A model generated the notes under the pieces. That model was not told the DNA's origin. It worked only from the letters and a program-made list of their open reading frames with translations, and did no database searches. Shown in pieces: positions 6,720 to 14,947 of a stretch of 53,881 bases of DNA (positions within the stretch are counted from its first letter, which is position 1; each line of letters opens with the position of its first letter). This DNA comes from an uncultured Clostridia bacterium (GTDB taxonomy: Bacteria; Bacillota; Clostridia; Christensenellales; Borkfalkiaceae), in the NCBI GenBank assembly GCA_947627665.1, contig CANQWX010000011.1:1-53881 (forward strand), written 5' to 3'. Made by a program: the position numbers and the translations under genes.

Positions 6720-8051
6720 ATGAAGCGTTTCATTTTAGACGATTTGCGAAAGTGGAAGGAATCAAAATATCGAAAGCCGCTCATTTTGCGCGGGGCGAGG
6801 CAGGTTGGTAAAACTTGGGCGCTCCAAGAATTCGGAAAGGAGTTTGAGAGTGTAGCCTATTTCAACTTCGACGAATCGGAGGAGTATAAGCAATTCTTTG
6901 AAACGACAAAGGATGTGCACCGCATTTTGCAAAATCTCTCCTTTGCGAGCGGGCAGCGCATTACGAAGGGTACGCTCATTATTTTCGATGAGATCCAAAA
7001 TTGCAACAGTGCGCTCAACTCTCTGAAATATTTCTGCGAGAACGCGAGCGAATACTTTGTTGTTTGCGCGGGATCTCTGCTTGGGTTGACTCTTTCCAAG
7101 GGCTTCCCTGTCGGAAAGGTGGACTTCCTCGACATGGGACCGATGACCTTTTCGGAATTTCTCATCGCGAACGGGGACGAGGGACTGTATGACTATCTGC
7201 AAAGTATAGAAACAATTGAAGCCATTCCCGACGCCTTCTTCAATCCACTCTGCGAAAAGTTGAAGATGTATTTTGTGACAGGGGGGATGCCCGAACCCGT
7301 GCTTCGGTGGACGCAGGAGCGCGAAGTTGCACTTGTTGACAGGGCGCTTGACGGCATTCTCGGTTCATATGAGAGAGATTTCGGCAAGCATCATGATGAG
7401 GCGGACGAATGGCAGCGCCATGATGTGCAGAAGATCACTTTGATCTGGAATTCCCTTCCGTCGCAGCTTGCAAAGGAGAATAAAAAATTCCTATATTCCG
7501 TTGTAAAGGGTGGGGCACGGGCAAGGGAGTATGAGGATTCTCTGCAATGGCTTGTGAATGCAGATCTCGTGAAGAAGGTGTTTAAGATATCAAAACCTGG
7601 GTTACCTGTATCGGCTTATGAGGACTTGGATTCCTTCAAGATCTATCACGGCGATGTGGGGCTTTTGCGGCGGCAATCGCGGCTGAACCACTCGGCGTTT
7701 GCAGAAGGGAACAGGCTATTTACCGAGTTTAAGGGCGCACTTACCGAAAATTTTGTGCTGCAAAGTATATTGCGGCAGTTTGATAATGCCCCGCACTATT
7801 GGGCGGAAGCGCCCTACGAGGTCGATTTTGTCATTCAGAAGGAGAACGATGTCATTCCCATTGAGATAAAATCGGGGGAGAGCGTTTCGTCAGTTAGTTT
7901 AAAAAATTACAGAAAGAAGTATGAGCATGAAACGCCGCTTGCCGTGCGCCTGTCGCTTAAAAACTTTTCTTTAGACGGTAACGTTCTGAATGTTCCGCTG
8001 TTTATGGCGGATCGACTTTCGAAATTGATTGAGCTGGCACGGGGTATCTGA
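6720..8051 (+). CDS. AAA-family ATPase with DUF4143 domain
   Basis: Protein of 443 residues of the common AAA_14/DUF4143 family. The N-terminal ATPase has the P-loop GARQVGKTW (about residues 25-33) and Walker B LIIFDEIQN (about residues 88-96). The C-terminal DUF4143 part ends in a nuclease-like strand pattern, YEVDFVIQK followed by IPIEIKSG, resembling a PD-(D/E)XK core. Length is normal for the family. Members are widespread and their biological role is unsettled; they often sit near mobile or defence genes. The HD/HSP90 gene follows after 65 bases and may share this promoter. Confidence 0.9.
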   Translation: MKRFILDDLRKWKESKYRKPLILRGARQVGKTWALQEFGKEFESVAYFNFDESEEYKQFFETTKDVHRILQNLSFASGQRITKGTLIIFDEIQNCNSALNSLKYFCENASEYFVVCAGSLLGLTLSKGFPVGKVDFLDMGPMTFSEFLIANGDEGLYDYLQSIETIEAIPDAFFNPLCEKLKMYFVTGGMPEPVLRWTQEREVALVDRALDGILGSYERDFGKHHDEADEWQRHDVQKITLIWNSLPSQLAKENKKFLYSVVKGGARAREYEDSLQWLVNADLVKKVFKISKPGLPVSAYEDLDSFKIYHGDVGLLRRQSRLNHSAFAEGNRLFTEFKGALTENFVLQSILRQFDNAPHYWAEAPYEVDFVIQKENDVIPIEIKSGESVSSVSLKNYRKKYEHETPLAVRLSLKNFSLDGNVLNVPLFMADRLSKLIELARGI

Positions 8052-8116
8052 CAATAATCCGTTGCCGCGCATTTATAATAATTCCAAAAGCAAATAAATA
8101 TTACAAAAGGTGGAAC

Positions 8117-10639
8117 ATGGAATTAAAAGATTTGAAGTCCTTTACGGTATTAAAGGCGAAGGATCCGATTTTGGCGAGTCAGGTGGAGTTAGTCTATAAC
8201 TTGACAAAAGAAACGATCAACGGTATTTCGGGCTGTTACGATAACTATACCATGCACGATATGAGCCATGGGCTTCGGGTTGCGTCGTATATGGAAAACA
8301 TTGCATTCGGTATAGACGATGACATAGATAAGCGCGCCAACGCTTTTAATGGATTGGAGCTCGCTCTCTTGATATTGTCCGCCATTCTGCATGATATAGG
8401 TATGTTCATCACGCCCCAAGACAAGCGGGATATCAAGGAGAATAAGATCAAACACAATGCAAATTCCATTACATTTGAAGGGGTCTTGAAGGTCGTCTCC
8501 GATGAAGAGGAGGCCGTAAAAGAGATAGTGCGACTTACGCACGCTGCGCGAATCGAGGAATTCGTAGAGTACAAATTCGAGCGCAACAAGACGATCTCTG
8601 ACGTATTACAACTTGACGGGAAATATCCCTATTCGGAGGATGTGGTTGCAATCTGCAAGGCGCACGGGGAAGATTACAGCTATATTTCTTCGATGAGAAA
8701 AGAACTTACCAAGGGGAAATATACCTATAATTTACAATATTTGGCGGCAATTTTGCGGATTGCCGATTTGTTGGATTTGGATCGGCAACGCACGCCGATT
8801 TTATGGTATTCCCTAGTGGAGATCAAAGGATATAGTGCCGAGGAGTGGGAAAAACACTTCAATATACAAAACGAAAAAAAATTCAAGCAGCATTTTGATG
8901 GAAAAATGCAAATCTATTTCGATGGAAAAAGTACGGATGCGAAGATCCACAGGAAATATCTGCGGTTTATCGACCAATTGAAGGAGGAACTGGAACGAGC
9001 GGATAATCTATTGAATTATAAAAACGCGATTGAGAAATATAAACTGTTTGTCAGCACAAAAGTTGACGATCGTGTGCAGACTGAGGGATTCAAATACGCC
9101 GATCTTCGTTTGAATTTAGATTATTCTTCCATAACGGAATTATTGATGGGCAAAAACATTTATGGCGACAGTCGGTTGGGATTGCGGGAGTTGGTGCAAA
9201 ACTCCATTGACGCTTGCAAATTGATGGAGGAAGTCGATCGTAGCGAGATCGATTGCCCGGAAATCGCTATCACGATTTCGTTTTCACAGAGCAAGAAGTA
9301 TGTAAAAGTGAAAGATACGGGAATCGGTATGACACTGGATGTCGTAAAACGGCACTTCTTGAATGTCGGGAGATCTTATTATAAGTCTAACGAATACAAA
9401 TATGAAAATCACAAATATCGTCCGATCGGCCAATACGGGATAGGATTTTTAGCGTGTTTCTTGTTGTCCGATACCGTAAATGTAAAAACCAAGTACTACG
9501 ACAGTAGCGAAATCAGCCATTTGGAACTGGAAAGAAGCAGCGAATATGTCGTTACCAATACGGAAGAAACGGGGAGCTTTTGGGGGACGGAAATCACACT
9601 GGACTACGATAAGTTTTTCGGGATTTTTAAGAATGAAGAGGGCGTAAAGGCCTTTTTGTCGGAGTACTTCTTCACCGAAGTTCCCATTTATCTCAAAAAC
9701 GACGATGGCGGCGGGCGGAAAGAGAAGATAGAAAACAATTGCGACCAAGCGACCAAGAACTATTTAGAAAAGAGTTCATTTAAGAGTTCCTTAAAGAGAA
9801 AGCTTGAAGAGATAACTTTGGATGGGGATTTGGAAACTCTGTCGGGAAAAATAACAATTGTGAGTTCGGACAAGATAAAGGGTGCCGAATCTCATACGTT
9901 GCCCAACCGAATCTATGTTTTTGAGAAGGCGGGCAACAAATTTGTTTTGGCCGATGGCACGGCGTTGCGCGCGGGATATTATTACATCATACACTATGCA
10001 AAATTGCCGCAAGATGAATACGAAAGGATCCGCTCTACGCCCCGAAATGTTGCCCAAAAGCGCGCCGAGGTATTGGCCCTTGCCAAAAAAGAGGCAAATG
10101 GAATGGCACTGTTAGTGGGCGTAGACCAAAATATAGATTTCCATTCTATGTTTATTTCGGGCCGAGAAGTTATGATCAACGGGATTGGGCTAAAAACCAT
10201 TCTCCCCGAGAGCGGACTGCCGTATTATAAGGAGTTGCTGGACAAATATGATGATTATACGCTCGTGTTTGTTTCGCAGAACAATTATTTGCAGGTCTAC
10301 CCGTGCACATTTGAAAAAGATATTTATCCATATGAATACAGGAAGGATTTAGAGCCGGCATTTTTCTTGTATAACAAAGGCATATATGTAAATGGCTATG
10401 ACAGAATGAATTGCCCTTATCCATGCCAGGCGTTCGGCATCGGTTATATGAAATACTCCGGGGACGAATTGAAGCTGGATGTCTCCAGAAATAAAGTGAT
10501 CGTGGGCGGTGGATTCTTGCAAGATAGCGTGACGAGAATCATCCTGCGCAAATATTTGGAAAACGAAAAAAATCCTCAAATCGCGGCTTTGGTCGAAAAA
10601 ATGATTGAGTGCATCGGGCAAGAAGGCAACATGGAATAA
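8117..10639 (+). CDS. HD-hydrolase domain fused to HSP90-like (GHKL) ATPase
   Basis: Large 840-residue two-part protein. The N-terminal third resembles an HD phosphohydrolase: H47/D48 and H51 (TMHDMSHGLRV), the HD pair H92-D93 (ILHDIGM) and D217 (RIADLLDLDR). From about residue 340 there is an HSP90/GHKL ATPase: N-box LRELVQNSIDAC (356-367), DTGIGM (400-405) and the lid GQYGIGFLACF (438-448). No C-terminal nuclease is evident. Proteins of this build (HD-CE plus HSP90-like ATPase) have been proposed as biological-conflict proteins; I know of no settled function. GTG-rich AAAGGTGG precedes the ATG. Position between an AAA ATPase and a restriction-modification-like unit supports a defence role, by inference. 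Confidence 0.8.
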   Translation: MELKDLKSFTVLKAKDPILASQVELVYNLTKETINGISGCYDNYTMHDMSHGLRVASYMENIAFGIDDDIDKRANAFNGLELALLILSAILHDIGMFITPQDKRDIKENKIKHNANSITFEGVLKVVSDEEEAVKEIVRLTHAARIEEFVEYKFERNKTISDVLQLDGKYPYSEDVVAICKAHGEDYSYISSMRKELTKGKYTYNLQYLAAILRIADLLDLDRQRTPILWYSLVEIKGYSAEEWEKHFNIQNEKKFKQHFDGKMQIYFDGKSTDAKIHRKYLRFIDQLKEELERADNLLNYKNAIEKYKLFVSTKVDDRVQTEGFKYADLRLNLDYSSITELLMGKNIYGDSRLGLRELVQNSIDACKLMEEVDRSEIDCPEIAITISFSQSKKYVKVKDTGIGMTLDVVKRHFLNVGRSYYKSNEYKYENHKYRPIGQYGIGFLACFLLSDTVNVKTKYYDSSEISHLELERSSEYVVTNTEETGSFWGTEITLDYDKFFGIFKNEEGVKAFLSEYFFTEVPIYLKNDDGGGRKEKIENNCDQATKNYLEKSSFKSSLKRKLEEITLDGDLETLSGKITIVSSDKIKGAESHTLPNRIYVFEKAGNKFVLADGTALRAGYYYIIHYAKLPQDEYERIRSTPRNVAQKRAEVLALAKKEANGMALLVGVDQNIDFHSMFISGREVMINGIGLKTILPESGLPYYKELLDKYDDYTLVFVSQNNYLQVYPCTFEKDIYPYEYRKDLEPAFFLYNKGIYVNGYDRMNCPYPCQAFGIGYMKYSGDELKLDVSRNKVIVGGGFLQDSVTRIILRKYLENEKNPQIAALVEKMIECIGQEGNME

Positions 10640-10746
10640 ACTGCGAAACGATTTGGAGAGATTTTTGGTTTTTTATTTTGAAATATTCGCTGAAAGCTTC
10701 CTGTGTGCACCATGGCTGGGGACTTTTTACAGCGGCGCTCCTCTTC

Positions 10747-10781
10747 CCAAAAAATCTTTCTGCGAAATCTTTTTTGGGAGT
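10747..10781. other. Hairpin downstream of the HD/HSP90 gene
   Basis: CCCAAAAAA pairs with TTTTTTGGG around a loop of about 16 bases. It lacks a separate T tract, so its role as terminator is uncertain. The rest of 10640-10886 holds no gene I can support. Confidence 0.35.
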
Positions 10782-10886
10782 CCTATTTGTGTAAAAACGT
10801 TTCGGTTTTTTTATGTGCGCCCATCAACGTACGCACTTGGGCAAATTGTCAGTGAGGATCGGCGCGTTAGATTGAAGAAAGAACAG

Positions 10887-10992
10887 TTTAGTTCGCGCAA
10901 CGATCGCTATTCCGTCGCAAAAAGAGGCGCAAATCGCATACATATCAACATTTACTGCTTTTTGCTCCTTACGAGTCTGACGGGAGCAGCCA
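10887..10992 (+). repeat. 106-base direct repeat, left copy
   Basis: 103 of 106 bases match the copy at 13797-13902 in the same orientation (differences at the third quarter of the first ten bases and near the end). The two copies start exactly 2910 bases apart and bracket the restriction-modification-like unit. The repeat is open in several frames but no real gene is supported. Confidence 0.9.
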
Positions 10993-10993
10993 A

Positions 10994-11042
10994 AAAGAAG
11001 TATGAAAATGATACAAAATATCGGCTTCATACTTCTTTTTTA
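10994..11042. terminator. Bidirectional terminator-like hairpin
   Basis: AAAAGAAGTATGAA pairs with TTCATACTTCTTTT with a loop of about 20 bases; T-rich on both strands. It adjoins the left 106-base repeat. Confidence 0.7.
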
Positions 11043-11094
11043 TTGCCTTTTGGGGCTTTTGCGGGGCTATTTTTCCGAAAAATCTGCCTTTTAT

Positions 11095-11133
11095 AGCCGT
11101 TCGGTCACTCGCCGGGCGGCTTTTTCTTTTTCC
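11095..11133 (+). terminator. Rho-independent terminator
   Basis: Ten-base stem with two G-T pairs (11095-11104 with 11112-11121), 7-base loop, then TTTTTCTTTTT. Confidence 0.75.
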
Positions 11134-11189
11134 TTCCGTAAACGCTATCGTTAAAATAATTCCATTTGTGCCGCCAAAGCCTAAAGCGA

Positions 11190-11218
11190 TTGACTTGGAT
11201 GTCGAAAAAAAGTATAAT
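11190..11218 (+). promoter_or_regulatory. Promoter of the putative restriction endonuclease gene
   Basis: TTGACT (11190-11195), 17-base spacer, TATAAT (11213-11218). Confidence 0.8.
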
Positions 11219-11288
11219 ATTTCAAGACAAGGAAAGACCAAGAATTTAAGAACAAAATCGTATATCAAATGTAAAGGAGTAAAACTAT

Positions 11289-12386
11289 ATGGGAAACACG
11301 GAGAATAGGAATGAGAAAATAAAAAAGTTTCTGGAAGCACTATATCAAAAAGCGATACAGCCAGGTTTCCAACCGGACGAGATGCAATATAAACGATCGA
11401 TGGATAAACTTTTCGAAACAACCGCTTGGGGCTTTCGAGAAATACTTTTGGTCGTGGTAGTCGGGATGGATTTGGACTCTTCCTTTCGGGCCTCCACGGG
11501 ACTATATAGTTGCAATCCCAGGGCAATTTATGAAGGGCCGATCAAAGAGTTTCTAATTGAAAAAGATATTCCGCATCGGAAATCCGGTCCTCTTAATGTA
11601 GCCAAGGCCACTGTAGGGCTGGATCCGACCTGGGCGGCGCAACGCAGACCTTCGGATGTAGCAGAAGCAGTAGTGAGTCTTGTTAAATTTTTGGAATCTG
11701 CCGGTGATACAACATTAGCGATCGAAAATGTCGGTGTTTCGCTTTTACGACGCTTGATTGCTCAAGCGCAGTATCTTTCAGCACTTGCTGTGGATATCGA
11801 TCCAAGTGAAGACCCGGTTCATCTCTACGATCTTTGTCACGAAATGATAATAAAAGCACCGGATGCCGGAAATACGCCGCAAAAAATCGCTGCGTTATTA
11901 TTGAAATGCTATCATGACTTTTTTCATACAGGGATTAAGGTAACGGGCAGTGAAGACCGCGCATCAGTGACAAGTACTACAAGCAAAAAGCCCGGAGATA
12001 TTAATGAGGAGGGCGCCGGGGAAATTTATAAGGTTTATGAAGTAACCATTAAGCCTTTTGACTTGGCGCGTATCAGAGATTCCTTTGATTGTATTTCGAT
12101 ATACAATGATGATCATGCTTCAGATATCCACGAGATAACCGTAATTTGTCGGCGCGAAGATTGTCCGCCGGACATGGTGGGAAGCGGATTACACACTTAT
12201 CTTGGCCGGTATAATTATCAGAATGTTGTGTATTACTTCTGGGACATATACGAGTGGATAGCAATTATTCTTCAACATATGACGCCAGAAGGAAGGCGGG
12301 CCTTCTATGTGCTTTTGAATGATTATGTCAATGAAACAAATACGGCGGCAACGGTAAAGCGGCTTTGGAGAGAATTTCATATGTGA
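11289..12386 (+). CDS. Putative type II restriction endonuclease (convergent with dcm-like gene)
   Basis: Protein of 365 residues preceded by AAAGGAG. It starts with a charged helix, then a conserved-looking core STGLYSCNPRAIYEGPI and IPHRKSGPLNVAKA, then WAAQRRPSDVAEAVV. The rest is helical, with a C-terminal domain around residues 245-365. I do not recognise a named endonuclease family and do not see an unambiguous PD-(D/E)XK or HNH motif. The call rests mainly on context: it converges with a C5-cytosine methyltransferase gene, shares a bidirectional terminator with it, and both lie between 106-base direct repeats. It could instead be another protein that travels with the methylase. Confidence 0.5.
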   Translation: MGNTENRNEKIKKFLEALYQKAIQPGFQPDEMQYKRSMDKLFETTAWGFREILLVVVVGMDLDSSFRASTGLYSCNPRAIYEGPIKEFLIEKDIPHRKSGPLNVAKATVGLDPTWAAQRRPSDVAEAVVSLVKFLESAGDTTLAIENVGVSLLRRLIAQAQYLSALAVDIDPSEDPVHLYDLCHEMIIKAPDAGNTPQKIAALLLKCYHDFFHTGIKVTGSEDRASVTSTTSKKPGDINEEGAGEIYKVYEVTIKPFDLARIRDSFDCISIYNDDHASDIHEITVICRREDCPPDMVGSGLHTYLGRYNYQNVVYYFWDIYEWIAIILQHMTPEGRRAFYVLLNDYVNETNTAATVKRLWREFHM

Positions 12387-12416
12387 CCAAAGAGCCATCA
12401 TCCGATGGCTCTTTGG
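12387..12416. terminator. Bidirectional terminator between convergent genes
   Basis: Perfect 13-base stem (12387-12399 with 12404-12416), 4-base loop, T-rich sides on both strands. It serves both the putative endonuclease gene and the methyltransferase gene. Confidence 0.85.
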
Positions 12417-12418
12417 TA

Positions 12419-13486
12419 TTAATAATTTTCAGACAAGTATCTTATCGTAGCTCTTGCAACAACTTCCGCTAATTTGCTTGGTACGGCATTGCCTATCTGG
12501 GTGTATATTTTACCATTATTTCCGCAGAAAATATAATCGTCCGGGAAGGTTTGAATTCTCGCAGCTTCTCTGATCGTTATTCGTCTGAGGCGCTTGGGCG
12601 CCTCCTTGAATTCCGGGATGATTGTTCCAGCCATTAGACCCTTGTGATAGTCGGACACCCAGTCGCTCGTTGCATCACCGTATAAGTAATCTTCATCAAG
12701 GAAGGGGGTTTTGTTCCCGCCCATTGAAGCCGGAAGGGTATTGGCATAGCCATTTATATCAATAGGTCTACCTTGTCCATTGAAATACATACCCGCATAG
12801 GGGGATCTTCGCATAACCGGATGCGTTGCAAACGTGATTTTTGCCGTGCAAGTGTTTGGATTTGTTTTAGTGCCGGCTCTTCCAAGAGAAAAGAGCAGAT
12901 CGCGTATGATCGGGGCTTTTTTGCGCTGACATTCTATGAGATAACTCATGTGATATTTGAAAAACGGATCGGCATTTTCTTTGATCCCGATAAAGAATAC
13001 GCGCTCGCGCTTTTGCGACACGTCATATTCCGTGGAATCCAATATAAATGGAGTGCAGGCATATCCCATTTCTCTTGCCCGATCCAAATATTTTTTTCGC
13101 ACAGGCTCCCATTTTTCCAACATGCCGAGTGCTTTAACATTTTCCATCACGAAAGCGCGGGGACCCACACGTTCGACCACATCCAGGAATGTAAAAATCA
13201 ATTTGCTACGGGCATCGTTGGGATCCATTTTCCCCGCGACAGAGAATCCTTGACAAGGGGGGCCACCGAAAACCATATCGGCACCTCGATAGGCATCGAC
13301 TTGATCAATGACCTTGTAAATGTCATCATTCACCATAACTCCGGCGTGATGATTTGCGTTGTATGTGGCTGCGGCTTCTGGCATTATTTCGTTTGCAAAT
13401 AATATCCGAAAACCGGCTCTTTCAAATCCGATATCCATCCCGCCGGCCCCCGTAAAAAGCGAGACCGCGGTTAGCTCTTTCGTCAT
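12419..13486 (-). CDS. dcm: DNA (cytosine-5-)-methyltransferase
   Basis: Complete 355-residue C5-cytosine methyltransferase. It transfers a methyl group from S-adenosylmethionine to cytosine in a specific DNA site. Motif I is SLFTGAGGMDIGF (9-21), motif IV GGPPCQGFS with catalytic Cys78, motif VI MENV (113-116), motif VIII QKRERV (157-162), motif IX RRITIREAARIQTFPDDY and motif X IGNAVP near the end. The target-recognition region between VIII and IX is of normal size; its specificity cannot be read. Its start overlaps the stop of the AbrB-like gene as ATGA, so the two are translationally coupled. All key residues are present, so it should be active. Confidence 0.93.
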   Translation of the reverse strand: MTKELTAVSLFTGAGGMDIGFERAGFRILFANEIMPEAAATYNANHHAGVMVNDDIYKVIDQVDAYRGADMVFGGPPCQGFSVAGKMDPNDARSKLIFTFLDVVERVGPRAFVMENVKALGMLEKWEPVRKKYLDRAREMGYACTPFILDSTEYDVSQKRERVFFIGIKENADPFFKYHMSYLIECQRKKAPIIRDLLFSLGRAGTKTNPNTCTAKITFATHPVMRRSPYAGMYFNGQGRPIDINGYANTLPASMGGNKTPFLDEDYLYGDATSDWVSDYHKGLMAGTIIPEFKEAPKRLRRITIREAARIQTFPDDYIFCGNNGKIYTQIGNAVPSKLAEVVARATIRYLSENY

Positions 13487-13668
13487 TTTTGTTCTCCCTC
13501 ATCATGATGAATATGCAGTATTAATGAGCTGTTTTCGGAATCGAGATAAATATCAAACTTTGTCTTACCCTTTTCGACATCCATGTTTGATAGCACGGCT
13601 TTGGGGAGTCTAATTCGCATATCTTGTTGTAACAAATAAGTGTCAAGATATATTTTTGTGCCCTTCAT
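13483..13668 (-). CDS. AbrB/MazE-like small regulator
   Basis: Protein of 61 residues with the segment MRIRLPKAVLSNMDVEKG followed by FDIYLDSENSSLILH, the strand-turn-strand layout of AbrB/MazE/SpoVT-type DNA-binding proteins. A strong AGGAGG precedes the ATG. It is the first gene of a two-gene operon with the methyltransferase, so it probably controls methylase expression, as control proteins do in restriction-modification units. A palindrome overlaps the promoter region just upstream. Confidence 0.65.
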   Translation of the reverse strand: MKGTKIYLDTYLLQQDMRIRLPKAVLSNMDVEKGKTKFDIYLDSENSSLILHIHHDEGEQK

Positions 13669-13697
13669 TCAAAGCCTCCTCTTAAGTGTTCGATTTT

Positions 13698-13738
13698 ATT
13701 TTACTCTTATTTTAGTCCAAAGTCAATCTGATTTCAGA
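13698..13738 (-). promoter_or_regulatory. Promoter and possible operator of the AbrB-methyltransferase operon
   Basis: On the minus strand: TTGACT (13726-13721), 17-base spacer, TAAAAT (13703-13698). Directly upstream of the -35 lies TCTGA-AA-TCAGA (13727-13738 on the plus strand), a good candidate operator for the AbrB-like protein. Confidence 0.65.
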
Positions 13739-13796
13739 CTAAATGAATTTTGCTTCACCGATGAGCCTTATGTCGCTAATATATTGCGGAAGTAAT

Positions 13797-13902
13797 TTTA
13801 GCTTGCGCAACGATCGCTATTCCGTCGCAAAAAGAGGCGCAAATCGCATACATATCAACATTTACTGCTTTTTGCTCCTTACGAGTCTGACAGGAGCAGC
13901 CA
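13797..13902 (+). repeat. 106-base direct repeat, right copy
   Basis: Matches 10887-10992 at 103 of 106 positions, same orientation. The sequence outside the repeat is unrelated on both sides. Together the copies bound a 2.8-kb unit that could be gained or lost by recombination. Confidence 0.9.
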
Positions 13903-13983
13903 TCTTTCATTCACCGAATGACTGTTGGTGAATAAAAAGAGCAGGATCAGAATGATCTCGCTTCTTTTTCGGCAAAGGCATTT

Positions 13984-14604
13984 TTACTTTTGCATGGAAT
14001 TTTCGGAGCCGGCGGCTGCAAGACTTTCCGTTTCGGTTTTCAAGATCTCCGAGATCACGGCGTCCTTGCTTTGCGGCGAGAGCGAAGAACTCAGCATGAT
14101 CGCGGAATACATTTGCTCTTCGCGTCCCGCTCCGTCGCTGAGCTTGGAAACCTGTTTGAGCGTCGCACGGTGGACGGATAATATGATCCCGCTGAACATT
14201 TCCACGATCGCCGCGCTGATCGCGGGGATCAACGACACCAACAGCTTTTCCTGAAACGCCAGCGCAATGCACACCGTGATCGCAAACAGCAACAGTCCAA
14301 AGACCGCGCTCATAAGCGCTAACGCGAAGGTCAGTTTGAGCTGCTTTGTGATGATCAAAAAGTATTCGTAATTCTCCCGACGTTTCGAAAGCCATATCTG
14401 CGCCAGCGAGGGCGTGACAGTATCCGGTTGGATCTGTCCCATCGCGTCCTGCAAAGCCGCCATCCGCGCCTCCGCGCCCGCTCTCGTCGTCTTGCTCTCG
14501 TATTTTACATAGACGATAAACCCCACGACCAGCGAAAGTAACACCCCGAGCGCGACCAGTGCGACCGTTATGATGAAAATGATCGTTGTCCGATCCGTAT
14601 TCAT
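13984..14604 (-). CDS. Three-helix membrane protein resembling TRADD-N-associated membrane proteins
   Basis: Protein of 206 residues with membrane segments at about 9-33, 91-116 and 121-143. A soluble segment at 35-90 ends in ENYEYFLIITKQLKLTF. This leads into the helix pair, which is followed by EMFSGIILSVHRATLKQV and a soluble C-terminus. The pattern YEYFLxITKQLKxTFxxAL plus a two-helix unit resembles the membrane module linked to TRADD-N domains in bacterial conflict systems. That similarity is from memory and moderate. GGAGG precedes the ATG and the gene has its own promoter. Confidence 0.55.
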   Translation of the reverse strand: MNTDRTTIIFIITVALVALGVLLSLVVGFIVYVKYESKTTRAGAEARMAALQDAMGQIQPDTVTPSLAQIWLSKRRENYEYFLIITKQLKLTFALALMSAVFGLLLFAITVCIALAFQEKLLVSLIPAISAAIVEMFSGIILSVHRATLKQVSKLSDGAGREEQMYSAIMLSSSLSPQSKDAVISEILKTETESLAAAGSENSMQK

Positions 14605-14646
14605 ATTTTCCTCCGAACCCGCGATTGCTCGCGTCCTTTTCTTTAT

Positions 14647-14674
14647 ATTTTAACGGGTTTTTCGTTTTTGTCAA
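14647..14674 (-). promoter_or_regulatory. Promoter of the membrane-protein gene
   Basis: Minus strand: TTGACA (14674-14669), 16-base spacer, TAAAAT (14652-14647). Confidence 0.7.
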
Positions 14675-14814
14675 GACTTCCCCATAAAAATCGTCCTTTC
14701 TCCTGTTAAAAATTGGAAAAAATCGTCGCTTCGGCGCGAAAAATATCCCTTTGCCTCTTGTCTTTCCGTTCGCAAAGTTTGTGATCGATCCAAATATGAT
14801 AGACTAAACGAATG

Positions 14815-14876
14815 AGCGTTGTGTTACACAGCGGCTCGTTTTATGTAAGAACGGGTTGTCGGCATAGAGCCGAGCA
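14815..14876 (+). other. Overlapping hairpins upstream of the structured RNA
   Basis: GAGC...GGCTC encloses a TGTGT/ACACA stem (about 14815-14840), while CGGCTC (about 14836-14841) can instead pair with GAGCCG (about 14870-14875). Two mutually exclusive hairpins could form. No gene is seen in 14675-14912. Confidence 0.4.
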
Positions 14877-14912
14877 GTTAGAATTTATCTTGTAAACAAA
14901 TGCGCTTCTCAC

Positions 14913-14941
14913 TTGATATTTCCCAGAACAAATGCTATAAT
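14913..14941 (+). promoter_or_regulatory. Promoter of the structured leader RNA
   Basis: TTGATA (14913-14918), 17-base spacer, TATAAT (14936-14941). Transcription should start near 14948, exactly at the first base of the outer stem of the structured RNA. Confidence 0.75.
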
Positions 14942-14947
14942 ACCATT

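Noticed and set aside
10605..11096. Plus-strand frame reading through the left 106-base repeat, shared with a frame at 13743-13931
   Set aside because: The common translation comes only from the shared DNA repeat; there is no ribosome site, and the frames differ outside the repeat.
13907..14674. Longer minus-strand frame overlapping the three-helix membrane protein
   Set aside because: Its translation is Arg/Gly/Asp-rich without domains; the other frame has a ribosome site and clear membrane helices.
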